The position numbers were made by a program, and so were the translations under genes. A stretch of 64,000 bases of DNA from Rhodoplanes sp963712435 (lineage in GTDB: Bacteria; Pseudomonadota; Alphaproteobacteria; Rhizobiales; Xanthobacteraceae): contig CAVQIB010000009.1 in assembly GCA_963712435.1 (NCBI GenBank), positions 124,001 through 188,000 on the forward strand, given 5' to 3'. The notes beneath the pieces were generated by a model that was not told the origin of the DNA, did no database searches, and saw nothing but the letters and a program-made list of their open reading frames with translations. Below are positions 8,487 through 18,019 of the stretch, one piece after another (position 1 is the first letter of the stretch; every line of letters starts with the position of its first letter).

Positions 8487-9720
8487 GTGCTTGGAACGGC
8501 AGTTTTCCGGTTTGGATCAGGAATCCTCACGATCATCGGCCTGCTGGGTCTGCTCGTGGTCGCGGGCGCGGCGCCGAACCCGGTCTCCGGGCCGAAGAAA
8601 GAGGATGGCGGTTTCCAGACCAGCGCGCCGTACGCCATCCTGATCGACGCCGAAACCGGGACGGTCCTGTTCGAGAAGAGCGCCGACGAGCTGACGGCGC
8701 CGTCGAGCCTCGCCAAGCTGATGACCGCCGAGGTCGTGTTCAACGAGATCACGCAGGGCCGGCTCAAGCCTCGACGACGAAATGATGATCAGCGAGAACG
8801 CCTGGCGCCGGGGCGGCGCGCCCTCGCGCACGTCCAGCATGTTCGCGCCGATCCACAGCCGGGTCAGGGTGGAGGATCTCCTGCACGGGCTGATCATCCA
8901 GTCCGCCAACGACGCCTGCGATCGCGCTTGCGCGAAGGGATTTCCGGCAACGAGCGCGCCTTCGCCGTTCTGATGAACAACGCGGGCGCGCGAACTCGGC
9001 CTCGTCAAATCCAACTTCGCCAATTCGACCGGCCTGCCCGACCCGGCCCAGAAAGTCACCGTGCGCGAGCTCGCCAAGCTCGCCCAGCACATCATCCGCA
9101 CCTATCCGGACTTCTATCCGATCTACGGCGAGAGGGAGTTCACCTGGAACAAGATCCGCCAGCAGAACCGCAATCCGCTGCTCGCGCTCAATATCGGCGC
9201 CGACGGCATGAAGACCGGCTACACCGCGGAGGGCGGGTTACGGCCTGGTCGGCTCGGCCGTCCAGAACGGCTTGCGGCTGATCGTCGTGGTCAACGGCCT
9301 GAAGACGGCGAAGGACCGCGCCGACGAGGCGAAGAAACTGCTCGAATGGGGCTTCAGCGGGTTCGAGCAGCGCCCGCTGTTCGCCGAGGGGCAGACGATC
9401 GGCGAGGCCAAGGTGTTTGGCGGGCACGCAGGCCTCGGTGCCGCTGGTCGGCCCGCGCGCGATCTCGCTGCTGATTCCGCGCAACAGCAATGATCGGATC
9501 ATCGCGCGAAGATCGTCTATACCGGGCCGGTGCCGGCGCCGGTCCAGGAGGGGCAGCAGATCGGCACGCTGAAGGTCTAGCGCGGCGACGAATGTCGCGC
9601 TCGAAGTGCCGCTGCAGGCAGCCGAAAGCGTCGAGCGCGGCAATCTCTCGCGGCGCGCCTTCGATGCGGCGTCGGAACTCGTCATCGGACTGTTCCGCGC
9701 CGGCATCAGCGAAGATATAG
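8487..9720 (+). CDS. D-alanyl-D-alanine carboxypeptidase (PBP5/6 type), frameshifted
   Basis: The GTG at 8487 follows gaggaa at the right spacing and opens an N-terminal signal anchor. The penicillin-binding catalytic motifs are all present: SSLAK (SxxK), SAN in IIQSANDAC, and KTG in GMKTGYT. The C-terminal PBP5 domain ends with NLSRRAFDAASELVIGLF and the stop at 9718-9720. Frame changes occur near 8767, 8935, 9235, 9425, 9580 and 9700, all consistent with single extra bases. The enzyme trims the terminal D-alanine from peptidoglycan stem peptides in the periplasm. Thymidylate kinase follows after 20 bases, probably in the same transcript. Confidence 0.9.
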
Positions 9721-9740
9721 CGTCAGGCGGGCCGCGAGAC

Positions 9741-10420
9741 ATGCGCGGGCAAGTTCATCACGTTCGAAGGCGGCGAGGGCACCGGCAAGTCCACCCAGGC
9801 GGCGCTGCTGGCGGAGCGGCTGAAGGCGCTCGGCATCGACGTCGTGCTCACGCGCGAGCCCGGCGGCTCGGCCGGCGCGGAAGTCATCCGGCATGTCCTC
9901 CTGTCCGGCGCCGCCAAGCCGCTCGGCCCGGAGGCCGAGGCGATGCTGTTCGCGGCGGCGCGCGCCGATCACCTCGACCACGATCATCCGGCCGGCGCTC
10001 GCAGCGCGGCGACTGGGTGGTCTGCGACCGCTTCGTCGATTCGACCCGCGTCTATCAGGGCGCGCTCGGCAAGGTCGATCCGCGCCTGATCTGCGCGGCC
10101 TCGAGCGGGTGACCGTCGGCGACGCCATGCCCGACCTCACCTTCATCCTCGACGTCGCCCGCGAAGTCGGGCTTGCAGCGCGCGCGCAGCCGCCGCGGCG
10201 AGGGCGCGGCCGACCGCTTCGAGAACGAGGCGGCTGGATTTTCACGAAGCAGCTGCGCGACGCCTATCGGGAGATCGCCGCGCGACGAACCCGGCCGCTG
10301 CATCCTGATCGATGCGGACGCGGCCGAGGAGAAGGTCGCCGAGCGAGATCTGGACGCCGTGCGTCGAGCGGCTCGGCTCGGCCCCGGTCGAAATGGCGGC
10401 CGGGGTTCTGCGGCCGATGA
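9741..10420 (+). CDS. tmk: Thymidylate kinase, frameshifted
   Basis: The ATG at 9741 begins MRGKFITFEGGEGTGKST once one extra G is ignored; GEGTGKST is the P-loop. Further motifs are LTREPGGS, the DR(F/Y) box CDRFVDSTRVYQGALG, and LTFILDV. The enzyme phosphorylates dTMP to dTDP. The end is set at an ATGA overlap with holB at 10417-10420, but the terminal frame is uncertain because of an indel. The order dac-tmk-holB-metG-tatD is usual for Bradyrhizobium-like genomes (from memory). Confidence 0.88.
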
Positions 10421-11477
10421 GCGCGGCGCGAGCCGAGCCGGCCGCAACCGACGCCGCCGCATCCGCGCGACGACCGGCACGCTGTACGGCCATGCAGCGG
10501 CCGAGCAGGCGCTGCTCGCCGCCTATCGCAGCGGGCGCATGCCGCATGCCTGGCTGATCGGCGGCGCCCGCCGGCATCGGCAAGGCGACGCTCGCCTATC
10601 GCATGGCGCGCTTCGTGCTCGCCCATCCCGATCCCGCGGCGCCCGGCGGTGCAGGCGCGCGCCATCGCTCGCGGTCGCGCCCGACCATCCGGTCGCGCGC
10701 CGCGTCGCGGCGCAGGCGCAGGGCGATCTCCTGGTGCTGGAGCGCACGGATCAACGAGAAGACCGGCAAGCTGCTTCACAGGACATCCCGGTCGACGACG
10801 TGCGGCGCACGGTGTCGTTCTTCGGCTCGACCGCGGGCGAGGGCGGCTGGCGCGTCGCGATCGTCGATGCGGTCGACGAGCTCAACGCGGCCGGGCGCCA
10901 ACGCGCTGCTCAAGATCCTGGAGGAGCCGCCGCGCGCGCTCCCTGCTGCTGCTCGTCAGCCACGCGCCGGCGCGCGCTGCTGCCGACCATCCGCTCGCGC
11001 TGCCGGCGTGCTGGCGCTGCGCCCGCTCGATCGGCCGACGATCGTGGCCGCCGCCGCCGCGGCGCTCGGACGCGACGCCGGCCGATCCCGATCTCGTCGA
11101 GGCGGCCGCCGCCGCCGACGGCAGCGTCGCGCGCGCGATCGCCCTGCTGCGGCGGGCCGCTGCTGGCCGTGCGCGAGCGCGTGCACGAACTGCTCGGCGC
11201 GCTGCCGGCGGTCGATCCGCGCGCGCTGCATGCGCTCGGCGACAGCCTCGACCGGGCCGACCGCGACGCCGCTCGACGCCTTCGTCGACACGGTGCGCGC
11301 GTGGCTGTCGGCGAGCTGCGCCGCGAGCCGCAGGAGCTCGGCCGCCTCGCGCCGCTGGCCGAGGTGTGGGAGCCGGCTCAACCGCGCCGCGACGCGACGT
11401 CGACGACCTACAATCTCGACCGCAAGCCGCTCGTTTTCGCCGTGTTCGGCTGGCTTGCCGAGGCCGCGCGCGGTTGA
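10417..11477 (+). CDS. holB: DNA polymerase III delta' subunit, frameshifted
   Basis: The start is ATG at 10417. The merged protein is about 350 residues: LYGHAAAEQALLAAYRSGR, then HAWLIGGAPGIGKATLAYR (P-loop-like), VDAVDELNAAGANALLK, LEEPPR and TIRSRCRVLALRPL, the clamp-loader SRC motif. It is part of the clamp loader that places the sliding clamp on DNA. At least ten frame changes are spread over 1 kb, the worst density in the window. It overlaps tmk and precedes metG by about 90 bases. Confidence 0.87.
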
Positions 11478-11568
11478 TACCTCGTCTGCGGGCCGTCGTG
11501 GCCGTCGCCAGTCCCGGCCTGTCCACCTTGTGTCCTGGCGGAACTCAGTGCCTGCGAGCTCATCCGTA

Positions 11569-13154
11569 ATGGCGTCGAAGCCGCTATTCTACATCACCAC
11601 CGCGATCGCCTATCCGAACGGCGCCGCCGCATATCGGCCACGCCTATGAGGCGATCGCGACCGACGCGATCGCGCGCTTCATGCGGCTCGACGGCTACGA
11701 CGTGTTCTTCCTGACCGGCACCGACGAGCACGGCATCAAGATGCTGCAGACCGCGGCCAAGGAGGGCATGACGCGCGCGCGAACTCGTCGAGCGCAACGT
11801 GCCGCGGTTCCAGGCCATGGTCGCGCGCATGAACTGCTCGAACGACGATTTCATCCGCACCACCGAGGAGCGCCACCACCGCTCGTCGCCAGGCGATCTG
11901 GGAGCGCATGGCGGCGAACGGCGACATCTATCTCGACGAAGTATGCCGGCTGGTACTCGGTGCGCGACGAGGCGTATCTACGGCGAGGACGAGACGACGC
12001 GTCGAGCGAGGACGGCGTGCGGCTGCGGACCGACCGGCACGCCGGTCGAATGGGTCGAGGAGGAGAGCTATTTCTTCCGGCTCTCGGCCTATCAGGACAA
12101 GCTGCTCGATCTCTACGCGCGCGCGCCCGATTTCGTGCTGCCGAAGGAGCGGCTGAACGAGGTGGCGAGCTTCGTGCGCGGCGGACTGCAGGACCTCTCG
12201 ATCTCGCGCACCACCTTCGACTGGGGCATCCGCGTGCCGGGCGACCCCAAGCACATCATGTATGTGTGGGTCGACGCGCTGACGAATTACATCACCGGCG
12301 TCGGCTTCCCCGATACCGACAGCGAGATGTTCCGGCGCTACTGGCCGGCCGACCTGCACGTGATCGGCAAGGACATCGTGCGCTTCCACGCGGTCTACTG
12401 GCCGGCCTTCCTGATGTCGGCCGGCGTCGAGCTGCCGCGCCGCGTGTTCAGCCACGGCTTTCTGTTCAACCGCGGCGAGAAAATGTCGAAGTCGGTCGGC
12501 AACGTGATCGACCCGTTCGCGCTGGCCGACGCCTATGGCGTCGACCCGCTCCGCTATTTCTTCCTGCGCGAGGTTCCGTTCGGGCAGGACGGCAACTACA
12601 GCCACGAGGCGATCGTCGCGCGCATCAATGCCGATCTCGCCAACGATCTCGGCAATCTCGCGCAGCGCTCGCTGACCATGATCGGCGAAGGGGTTTGCCG
12701 GCCGGCTGCCGGCGCCGGGCGCGTTCACCGCGAACGACGAGGCGATCCTCGCTGCGGCCGACGCGATGATCGGCAAGGCGCGCGAGGCGATGGCGACCCA
12801 GCAGCTTCACCAGGTGCTGAACGCCGTCTGGGCGGTGGTCGCCGACGCCAATCGCTATTTCGCCGGCGAAGCGCCGTGGGCGCTCGCCAAGACGAACCCC
12901 GAGCGCCAGGGCACGGTGCTCTACGTCACCGCCGAGGTGCTGCGGCAGGTCGCGATCCTGGCGCAGCCCTTCATGCCCGAATCGGCCGCGCGAAGCTGCT
13001 CGACCTGCTCGGCGTTCCGGCCGACGAGCGCAGTTTCTCGACGCTCGGCGGCGCGACGCGGATCGCGCCGGGCATCGGCGCTGCCCGCCGCCCGCGCCGG
13101 TCTTCCCGCGCTATGTCGAACCGGCGGACCGGCAAGGAGACGGCCCCGCAATGA
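11569..13154 (+). CDS. metG: Methionyl-tRNA synthetase, frameshifted
   Basis: ATG at 11569 begins MASKPLFYITTAIAYPNG. The class I signature HIGHAY is present in PHIGHAYEAIATD after one extra base is removed, and the KMSKS loop is intact in RGEKMSKSVGNVIDP. FFLTGTDEHG and DVLRYFFLREV-like segments confirm MetG. From 12050 to 12690 the frame is clean. The C-terminal sequence VFPRYVEP runs into a stop at 13152-13154 (TGA), overlapping an ATG at 13151 that in relatives would be the start of tatD. Here that start is separated from the tatD body by the inserted toxin-antitoxin module. Confidence 0.92.
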
Positions 13155-13161
13155 TGCTCGT
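13151..13161 (+). repeat. Left copy of 11-base direct repeat flanking the toxin-antitoxin module
   Basis: atgatgctcgt at the metG end is repeated exactly at 14074-14084, where it forms the start of tatD. The left copy runs into a short dead frame that stops at 13185. Confidence 0.75.
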
Positions 13162-13324
13162 TCGCTGGGATGGTCTGAGTGTCTAAATCTTACGGGCGGG
13201 ACAGCCCTCTTCGCGACAAGGCGCGCCCCTCGCGCGTCCCCCGGGTCGGCCCGGAGGTGGCGAGCGCGTAGGCGGCGCTCACGTTGACCGATCCGCCAAC
13301 GGCGGCCACCCACTGGCGCTTGCA

Positions 13325-13366
13325 GGATATCCTGACGGATGATATCCTCTTAGCCAGAGGATATCA
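13325..13366. promoter_or_regulatory. Palindromic operator in front of vapB
   Basis: An 11-base perfect inverted repeat, tgatatcctct (13340-13350) and agaggatatca (13356-13366), has a 5-base spacer. A further ggatatcc palindrome is at 13325-13332. The right arm ends 11 bases before the antitoxin ATG. AbrB/MazE-like antitoxins normally repress their own promoter by binding such dyads, so this is the likely autoregulatory operator. Confidence 0.75.
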
Positions 13367-13377
13367 TTGAGGTCGCC

Positions 13378-13608
13378 ATGCAGGTCGCCAAATGGGGCAA
13401 CAGCCTCGCGGTGCGGTTGCCCAAGAAGCTTGTCGAAGAGCTGAAGCTCAGGCCGGGCGATGAACTCGCTATCGTCGAGGCGTCGCAGCGGATGCTTGCG
13501 GTCACAAAGATCGATCGACGCAAGACGGCGCTGGAACGCATGGCTGCGCGGCGCTGGACCCCTCCGGACGACTACCGCTTCGATCGTGACGAGGCGCATG
13601 AGCGGTGA
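13378..13608 (+). CDS. vapB: VapB-type antitoxin, AbrB/MazE fold
   Basis: 76 residues in one frame from the ATG at 13378, behind tgagg. The N-terminal swapped-hairpin DNA-binding domain reads MQVAKWGNSLAVRLPKK, followed by LKLRPGDELAI, typical of SpoVT/AbrB antitoxins. The C-terminal 30 residues (WTPPDDYRFDRDEAHER) are the likely toxin-neutralising tail. The stop overlaps the GTG start of the toxin by four bases, the usual coupling of such modules. The module sits between metG and tatD. Confidence 0.9.
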   Translation: MQVAKWGNSLAVRLPKKLVEELKLRPGDELAIVEASQRMLAVTKIDRRKTALERMAARRWTPPDDYRFDRDEAHER

Positions 13609-14003
13609 GCGTCTTCCTCGACACCAACATTCTCGTCTATGCGCAGACGAGCGGCGCCAAGGCCGACAAAGCGCGCGAGCTGCTCGGGGCCGGCGGCAAG
13701 TTGAGCGTTCAAGTGCTCAACGAATTCGTCGCCGTTACGCGGCGCAAGCTGCAGAAGGATTGGAACGAAATCGGCGAAGCGATCGACGACGCGCTGGCGC
13801 TCGTCGATCCGCCGCTGCCGATCACCTTCGATACACACGCGACGGCGATGTCGCTCGCGCGCGTCCACGACTTTTCCTTCTACGATGCGCTCATCGTCGC
13901 CTCGGCGCTTGAAGCGGGTTGTGATACGCTTTTCACTGAGGACATGCAGCACGGCCGAAGGGTCGAGAGTGTCGTCATCGTCAATCCGTTCGCGCCGCCA
14001 TAA
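13605..14003 (+). CDS. vapC: VapC-type toxin, PIN-domain ribonuclease
   Basis: 132 residues, GTG start at 13605 overlapping the antitoxin stop (GTGA). The PIN-domain acidic residues are visible: FLDTNILVYA (first Asp), the Glu in VLNEFVAVTR, FYDALIVASAL and DTLFTEDMQHG (third and fourth acidic positions). Such Mg-dependent RNases act on tRNA or rRNA when not bound by the antitoxin. The gene has no frameshift, unlike both neighbours. The specific RNA target cannot be predicted. Confidence 0.92.
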   Translation: MSVFLDTNILVYAQTSGAKADKARELLGAGGKLSVQVLNEFVAVTRRKLQKDWNEIGEAIDDALALVDPPLPITFDTHATAMSLARVHDFSFYDALIVASALEAGCDTLFTEDMQHGRRVESVVIVNPFAPP

Positions 14004-14073
14004 AAAGCCAATCTTCGCGCCTTCGCCAGCAGCCGTCTACGGCGCGAAAACAACGTGAGCCGGAAAGAACTTG

Positions 14074-14084
14074 ATGATGCTCGT
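14074..14084 (+). repeat. Right copy of 11-base direct repeat flanking the toxin-antitoxin module
   Basis: atgatgctcgt, identical to 13151-13161, here forming the first codons of tatD. The spacing between copies is 923 bases. Confidence 0.75.
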
Positions 14085-14876
14085 CGATTCCCACTGCCAT
14101 CTGGATTTCCCCGACTTTGCGCCCGATCTCGACGGCGTCGTCGCGCGGGCGGAGGCCGGCGGGATCGGCCGCATGGTCACGATCTCGACCCGCGTTCGCC
14201 GGCACGACGCGCTGCTCGCCATCGCCGAGCGGTTTCCCTCCGTGTTCTGCTCGGTCGGCACGCATCCGCATCACGCCGCGGAAGAACGCGACGTGACGCT
14301 CGCCGAGCTGCGTCGACCGCGCCGCGCTGCCGAAGGTGGTCGCGATCGGCGAGGCGGGGCTCGACTATTTCTACGACCGCAGCCCGCGCGACGTGCAGGA
14401 GCGCGTGTTCCGCACCCACATCGCCGCGGCGCGCGAGAGCGGCCTGCCGCTCGTCATCCACACCCGCGACGCCGACGCCGACATGGCCCGCATTCTCGAG
14501 GAGGAAACCGGCAAGGCGAGCTTCGTCGCCGTGCTGCATTGCTTCACCGCGCGGCCGCGATCTTGCCCAGCGCGCGATCGCGCTCGGGCACTACATCTCC
14601 TTCACCGGCATTCTCACCTACAAGAAATCCGATGAGCTGCGCTCGATCGCAGCGACGCTGCCGCCCGACCGCATCCTGGTCGAAACCGACGCGCCCTATC
14701 TCGCCCCCAACTCCCGCCGCGGCAAGCGCAACGAGCCCGCTTTCGTGGCCGAGACGGCCAGGGTGCTGGCCGACACGCGCGGCGCCTCGCTCGAGACGAT
14801 CGCCCGCGAGACCACCGAGAATTTTTTCCGGCTCTTCGCCAAGACGCCGCGGCCGGACGCAGCGGCAACGGCATGA
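14074..14876 (+). CDS. tatD: TatD-family metal-dependent deoxyribonuclease, frameshifted
   Basis: ATG at 14074 (or 14077) follows ggaaag. Metal ligands are visible: DSHCHLD (HxH), GEAGLDYFYD (Glu), HTRDADADMA (His), LHCFTA (His) and ETDAPYLAP (Asp). The length of about 267 residues is normal. Frame changes lie near 14317 and 14560. TatD proteins hydrolyse DNA or RNA 3' ends and are often encoded next to metG. The ribosome-binding site lies inside the inserted segment, so the insertion brought or restored its own translation signal. Confidence 0.9.
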
Positions 14877-14960
14877 AGAAACGATCACCGGCGCTCAAGC
14901 ATTTCGTCGCCAGGGCTCGGCGCGTTCGGGCTTCGCCGCGACATTCCATGTATTGCGCGT

Positions 14961-15030
14961 CCCCCTCCCTTGGAGCTTCGCTCCCCTCCCTCCCTCGCTT
15001 GCGGGGGAGGGCCAGGGAGGGGGCGGCTGT
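14961..15030. repeat. GC-rich palindromic repeat element
   Basis: ccccctccct, then the small hairpin ggagcttcgctcc, then cctccctccctcgct with complementary gggggaggg and agggaggggg. The arms match the cores of the elements at 8132-8236. It lies between tatD and the metallo-hydrolase gene. Confidence 0.6.
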
Positions 15031-15089
15031 CCAGCGTGGCTGGCCGCGCTCCGTGTGCGCGTGACGGGTCGAGGTGTTTGGAAGCTGGC

Positions 15090-15884
15090 ATGACTCTTTC
15101 CGTCACCATTCTCGGCTGCGGCTCGTCCGGCGGGGTTCCGCGCCCGGCGCTCGGTTGGGGCGTCTGCGATCCGGACAATCCGAAAAACCGGCGGCGGCGC
15201 TGCTCGCTGCTGATCGAGCAGACCGGCGCGCACGGGCGCACGTCGGTGCTGGTCGACACCTCGCCCGATCTGCGCGAGCAGCTCATCGACGCCAAGGTCG
15301 ACTGGCTCGACGGCGTGCTGTACACGCACGAGCATGCCGACCACACCCACGGCATCGACGATCTGCGCGCGCTTTCCATGAAGCATCAGCGGCGGCTCGA
15401 CGTCTATGTCGACGAGCCCACCTGGCGTGTGCTTTTCATGCGGTTCGGCTACTGCTTCGTCACGCCGCCGGGCAGCAACTACCCGCCGATCGCGCGGGAG
15501 CATCGCATCAAGGCGGGCGAGCCGCTCGTGATCAAGGGGGAGGGCGGGGCGATCCCCGTCCTGCCGTTCCTGCAGGACCATGGCGACATCCCCTCGCTCG
15601 GCTTCCGCTTCGGCGCCGTCGCCTATTCGAGCGATCTCGTGAACCTCCCGGAGGAGAGCGTCGAGGCGCTGGCGGGGCTCGACCTGTGGATCGTCGACGC
15701 GCTGCGCGACCGCCCGCATCCGAGCCACTTCAACGTCGATCAGGCGCTCGCCTGGATCGAACGGATCAAGCCGAAGCGCGCAATCCTCACCAATCTGCAC
15801 AGCGATCTCGACTTCGAGGCGCTGAAGATGCGCCTGCCGGCGCATATCGAGCCCGCCTTTGACGGGCTGCGGGTGACGGTCTGA
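15090..15884 (+). CDS. MBL-fold metallo-hydrolase, PhnP-like phosphodiesterase family
   Basis: 264 residues in one uninterrupted frame. The start MTLSVTILGCGSSGGVPRP contains the family's glycine-rich opening. The metal-binding motif THEHADHTHGIDDLR is the HxHxDH signature, and the later ligands are in VAYSSDLVNLP and FNVDQALAW...TNLHSDLD. The CDPDNPKNRRRRCS segment is typical of the group that includes 5-phosphoribosyl 1,2-cyclic phosphate phosphodiesterase. In alphaproteobacteria this gene follows tatD and its substrate is not settled. No phn genes are near, so a role in phosphonate use is unlikely here. Confidence 0.88.
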   Translation: MTLSVTILGCGSSGGVPRPALGWGVCDPDNPKNRRRRCSLLIEQTGAHGRTSVLVDTSPDLREQLIDAKVDWLDGVLYTHEHADHTHGIDDLRALSMKHQRRLDVYVDEPTWRVLFMRFGYCFVTPPGSNYPPIAREHRIKAGEPLVIKGEGGAIPVLPFLQDHGDIPSLGFRFGAVAYSSDLVNLPEESVEALAGLDLWIVDALRDRPHPSHFNVDQALAWIERIKPKRAILTNLHSDLDFEALKMRLPAHIEPAFDGLRVTV

Positions 15885-16025
15885 ACCGCGCCCGGCGGCG
15901 CGGCCCCGGTTTGCGGCCAAACCAGCGCTATCGCGCGTGCCCGCGTGTGGAAATGGCTTCATCGCCGCCTTGCAGCCGAAAGCCCCGATGCGTAAGTAAC
16001 CGCAAGCCGCCTTGAGGCCTTTGCC

Positions 16026-16982
16026 ATGGTCGTCGTGCTCGATACCGTCAATGCGCCGCTCCGGCCGCGCCATCCCGAAAAGGCTCGGCGGCCCGACGCG
16101 CCTCTCGCGCCGAAGCCCGACTGGATCCGCGTGAAGGCGCCGGTGTCCAGGGGCTATGGCGAGACCCACGCCATCGTGCGCGCGAACGGGCTGCACACCG
16201 TCTGCGAGGAGGCGGGCTGCCCCAATATCGGCGAATGCTGGGACAAGAAGCACGCCACCTTCATGATCATGGGCGACACCTGCACGCGCGCCTGCGCCTT
16301 CTGCAATGTGAAGACCGGGCTGCCCGGACCGCTCGACCCGGCCGAGCCCGAGCGCCGTCGCAAGGCGAGCGCCAAGCTCGGGCTTGCGCATGTCGTCGTC
16401 ACCTCGGTCGATCGCGACGATCTCGACGGACGGCGGCGCAGAGCATTTCGCCGCGGTGATCCGCGCGATCCGCGCGCGCGTCGCCCGCGACCACGATCGA
16501 GGTGCTGACGCCCGATTTCCTGCGCAAGCCGGGCGCGGTGGCGACGGTGGTCGCCGCGCGGCCGGACGTGTTCAACCACAATCTGGAAACCGTGCCGTCG
16601 CGTTATCTCACGGTGCGGCCCGGCGCGCGCTATTTCCACTCGATCCGGCTGCTGCAGCAGGTCAAGGAACTCGATCCGCTCGATGTTCACCAAGTCGGGC
16701 ATCATGGTCGGCCTCGGCGAGAAGCGGAACGAGGTGCTGCAGGTGATGGACGATCTGCGCTCGGCCGACGTCGATTTCCTCACCATCGGCCAGTATCTGC
16801 AGCCGACGCGCAAGCATCACCCGGTGGAGCGCTTCGTGCCGCCGGACGAGTTCAAGGCGTTTGAAACGATCGCCTACGCCAAGGGCTTTCTGATGGTCTC
16901 GGCGTCGCCCCTGACGCGCTCCTCGCATCATGCCGGCGACGACTTCCAGCGCCTCAAAGCCGCGCGCGCGGGCGGGCGCTAG
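16026..16982 (+). CDS. lipA: Lipoyl synthase, frameshifted
   Basis: The ATG at 16026 opens a protein of about 318 residues. The auxiliary cluster motif CEEAGCPNIGEC and the radical SAM motif CTRACAFC are both intact. The C-terminal FLTIGQYLQPTRKHHPVERF and the final SASPLTRSSHHAG carry the conserved RSS(Y/H) serine that binds the auxiliary cluster. It inserts two sulfurs into octanoyl groups on the E2 and E1-beta lipoyl domains, whose genes are at 34483-38082. Frame changes lie near 16365, 16435, 16490 and 16682. RatA follows after 5 bases. Confidence 0.95.
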
Positions 16983-16987
16983 TCGCG

Positions 16988-17466
16988 ATGCCGCAGTTCA
17001 AGGCCAGACGCCGCGTGCGACATTCTGCGACGGACATGTTCGCGCTCGTCGTCGACATCGAGCGCTATCCCGAATTCGTGCCGCTCTGCAGCGACATGCG
17101 CGTGCGCGGGCGCACGCAGATCGCCGAGGGGGTCGAGGTCGCGATCGCCGCATGACGATCGCCTACAAGGTCGTCCGCGAAAATTTCACCACCCGGGTCA
17201 CCCTGCACCGGCCCGAACTGCGGATCCCGGTCGAGTATCTCGACGGGCCGCTGCATGTGCTGTCGAACCGCTGGACGTTCCGGCCGCTGGGCGAGCGGAC
17301 GTGCGAGGTCGAGTTCTACATCGATTACGAGTTCAAGAGCCGCATCCTGGGCGTGCTCATGGGCGCGATGTTCGACGCGGCGTTCCGCCGCTTCGCCTCG
17401 GCGTTCGAAAAGCGCGCCGACGAGATTTACGGAATCGGCGGCGCGCGCGTCATCGCCTCCGGTTAG
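16988..17466 (+). CDS. ratA: RatA/Coq10-like START-domain protein, frameshifted
   Basis: MPQFKARRRVRHSATDMFALVVDIERYPEFVPLC is a typical START/polyketide-cyclase beginning (given here over adjoining motifs), continued by YKVVRENFTTRVTL, LSNRWTFRPL, CEVEFYIDYEF and the amphipathic C-terminal helix MFDAAFRRFASAFEKRA. One frame change is near 17150. In alphaproteobacteria it is encoded behind lipA. Homologues bind ubiquinone (Coq10) or were reported as the RatA ribosome-association toxin; here the quinone-binding role is more likely. The stop overlaps that of cinA by three bases, tail to tail. Confidence 0.85.
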
Positions 17467-18019
17467 CCTGGCGCGGCTGAAGCGTCGGTTCCGGCGGCGA
17501 GGGTCTCCAACAGGGCGAGCGCCACGGCGACCGAGCGCAGGCGCACGTCTTGCCGCCCGATATCGCCGAATCGTTCCTCCCGCCGGATGGTCCGGCCGTC
17601 CCGCGCCGCGGCGGCGAAATGGACGAGGCCGACCGGCTTGTCCGCCGAGCCGCCGCCCGGCCCGGCGATGCCGGTGATCGCCACCGCGAGATCCGCGGGC
17701 GAGCGGGCGAGCGCGCCCGCCGCCATCGCCTCCGCGCGTCTCGCGGCTGACCGCGCCGTGCCGCTTCGAGCATCGCCGCGGGCACGCCGAGCATCGTCTG
17801 CCTTGGCCTCGTTCGAATAGGTGACGAAGCCGCGCTCGAACACGTCGGACGAGCCGGCGATGTCGGTCAGCGCCGCCGCGACGAGGCCGCCGGTGCAGGA
17901 CTTCGCGGTCGCGACGGTGAAGCCGCCGTCCCGGCATAGCGAGAGGACGCGCCGGCCGCCTTGCCGAGCGCGTCCGGCGTGACCGCCGCCTGCGCCAAGG
18001 CCGCGCCGGTCTCGCTCAC
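17463..18019 (-). CDS. CinA C-terminal-domain protein, nicotinamide-nucleotide amidase (PncC-like), frameshifted
   Basis: GTG at 18019 overlaps the ispDF stop by four bases (GTGA). The short stand-alone CinA C-terminal domain is recognised by FTVATAKSCTGGLVAAALTD, then ERGFVTYSNEAKADMLGV, AMAAGALARSPADLAVAITGIAGPGG and KPVGLVHFAAA. The family hydrolyses nicotinamide mononucleotide to nicotinate mononucleotide. About 185 residues is normal for the stand-alone form. Frame changes are near 17735, 17800 and 17945. Confidence 0.87.

Noticed and set aside
14895..16391. 498-codon open frame on the minus strand
   Set aside because: Antisense to the metallo-hydrolase and the first part of lipA; no domain recognised.
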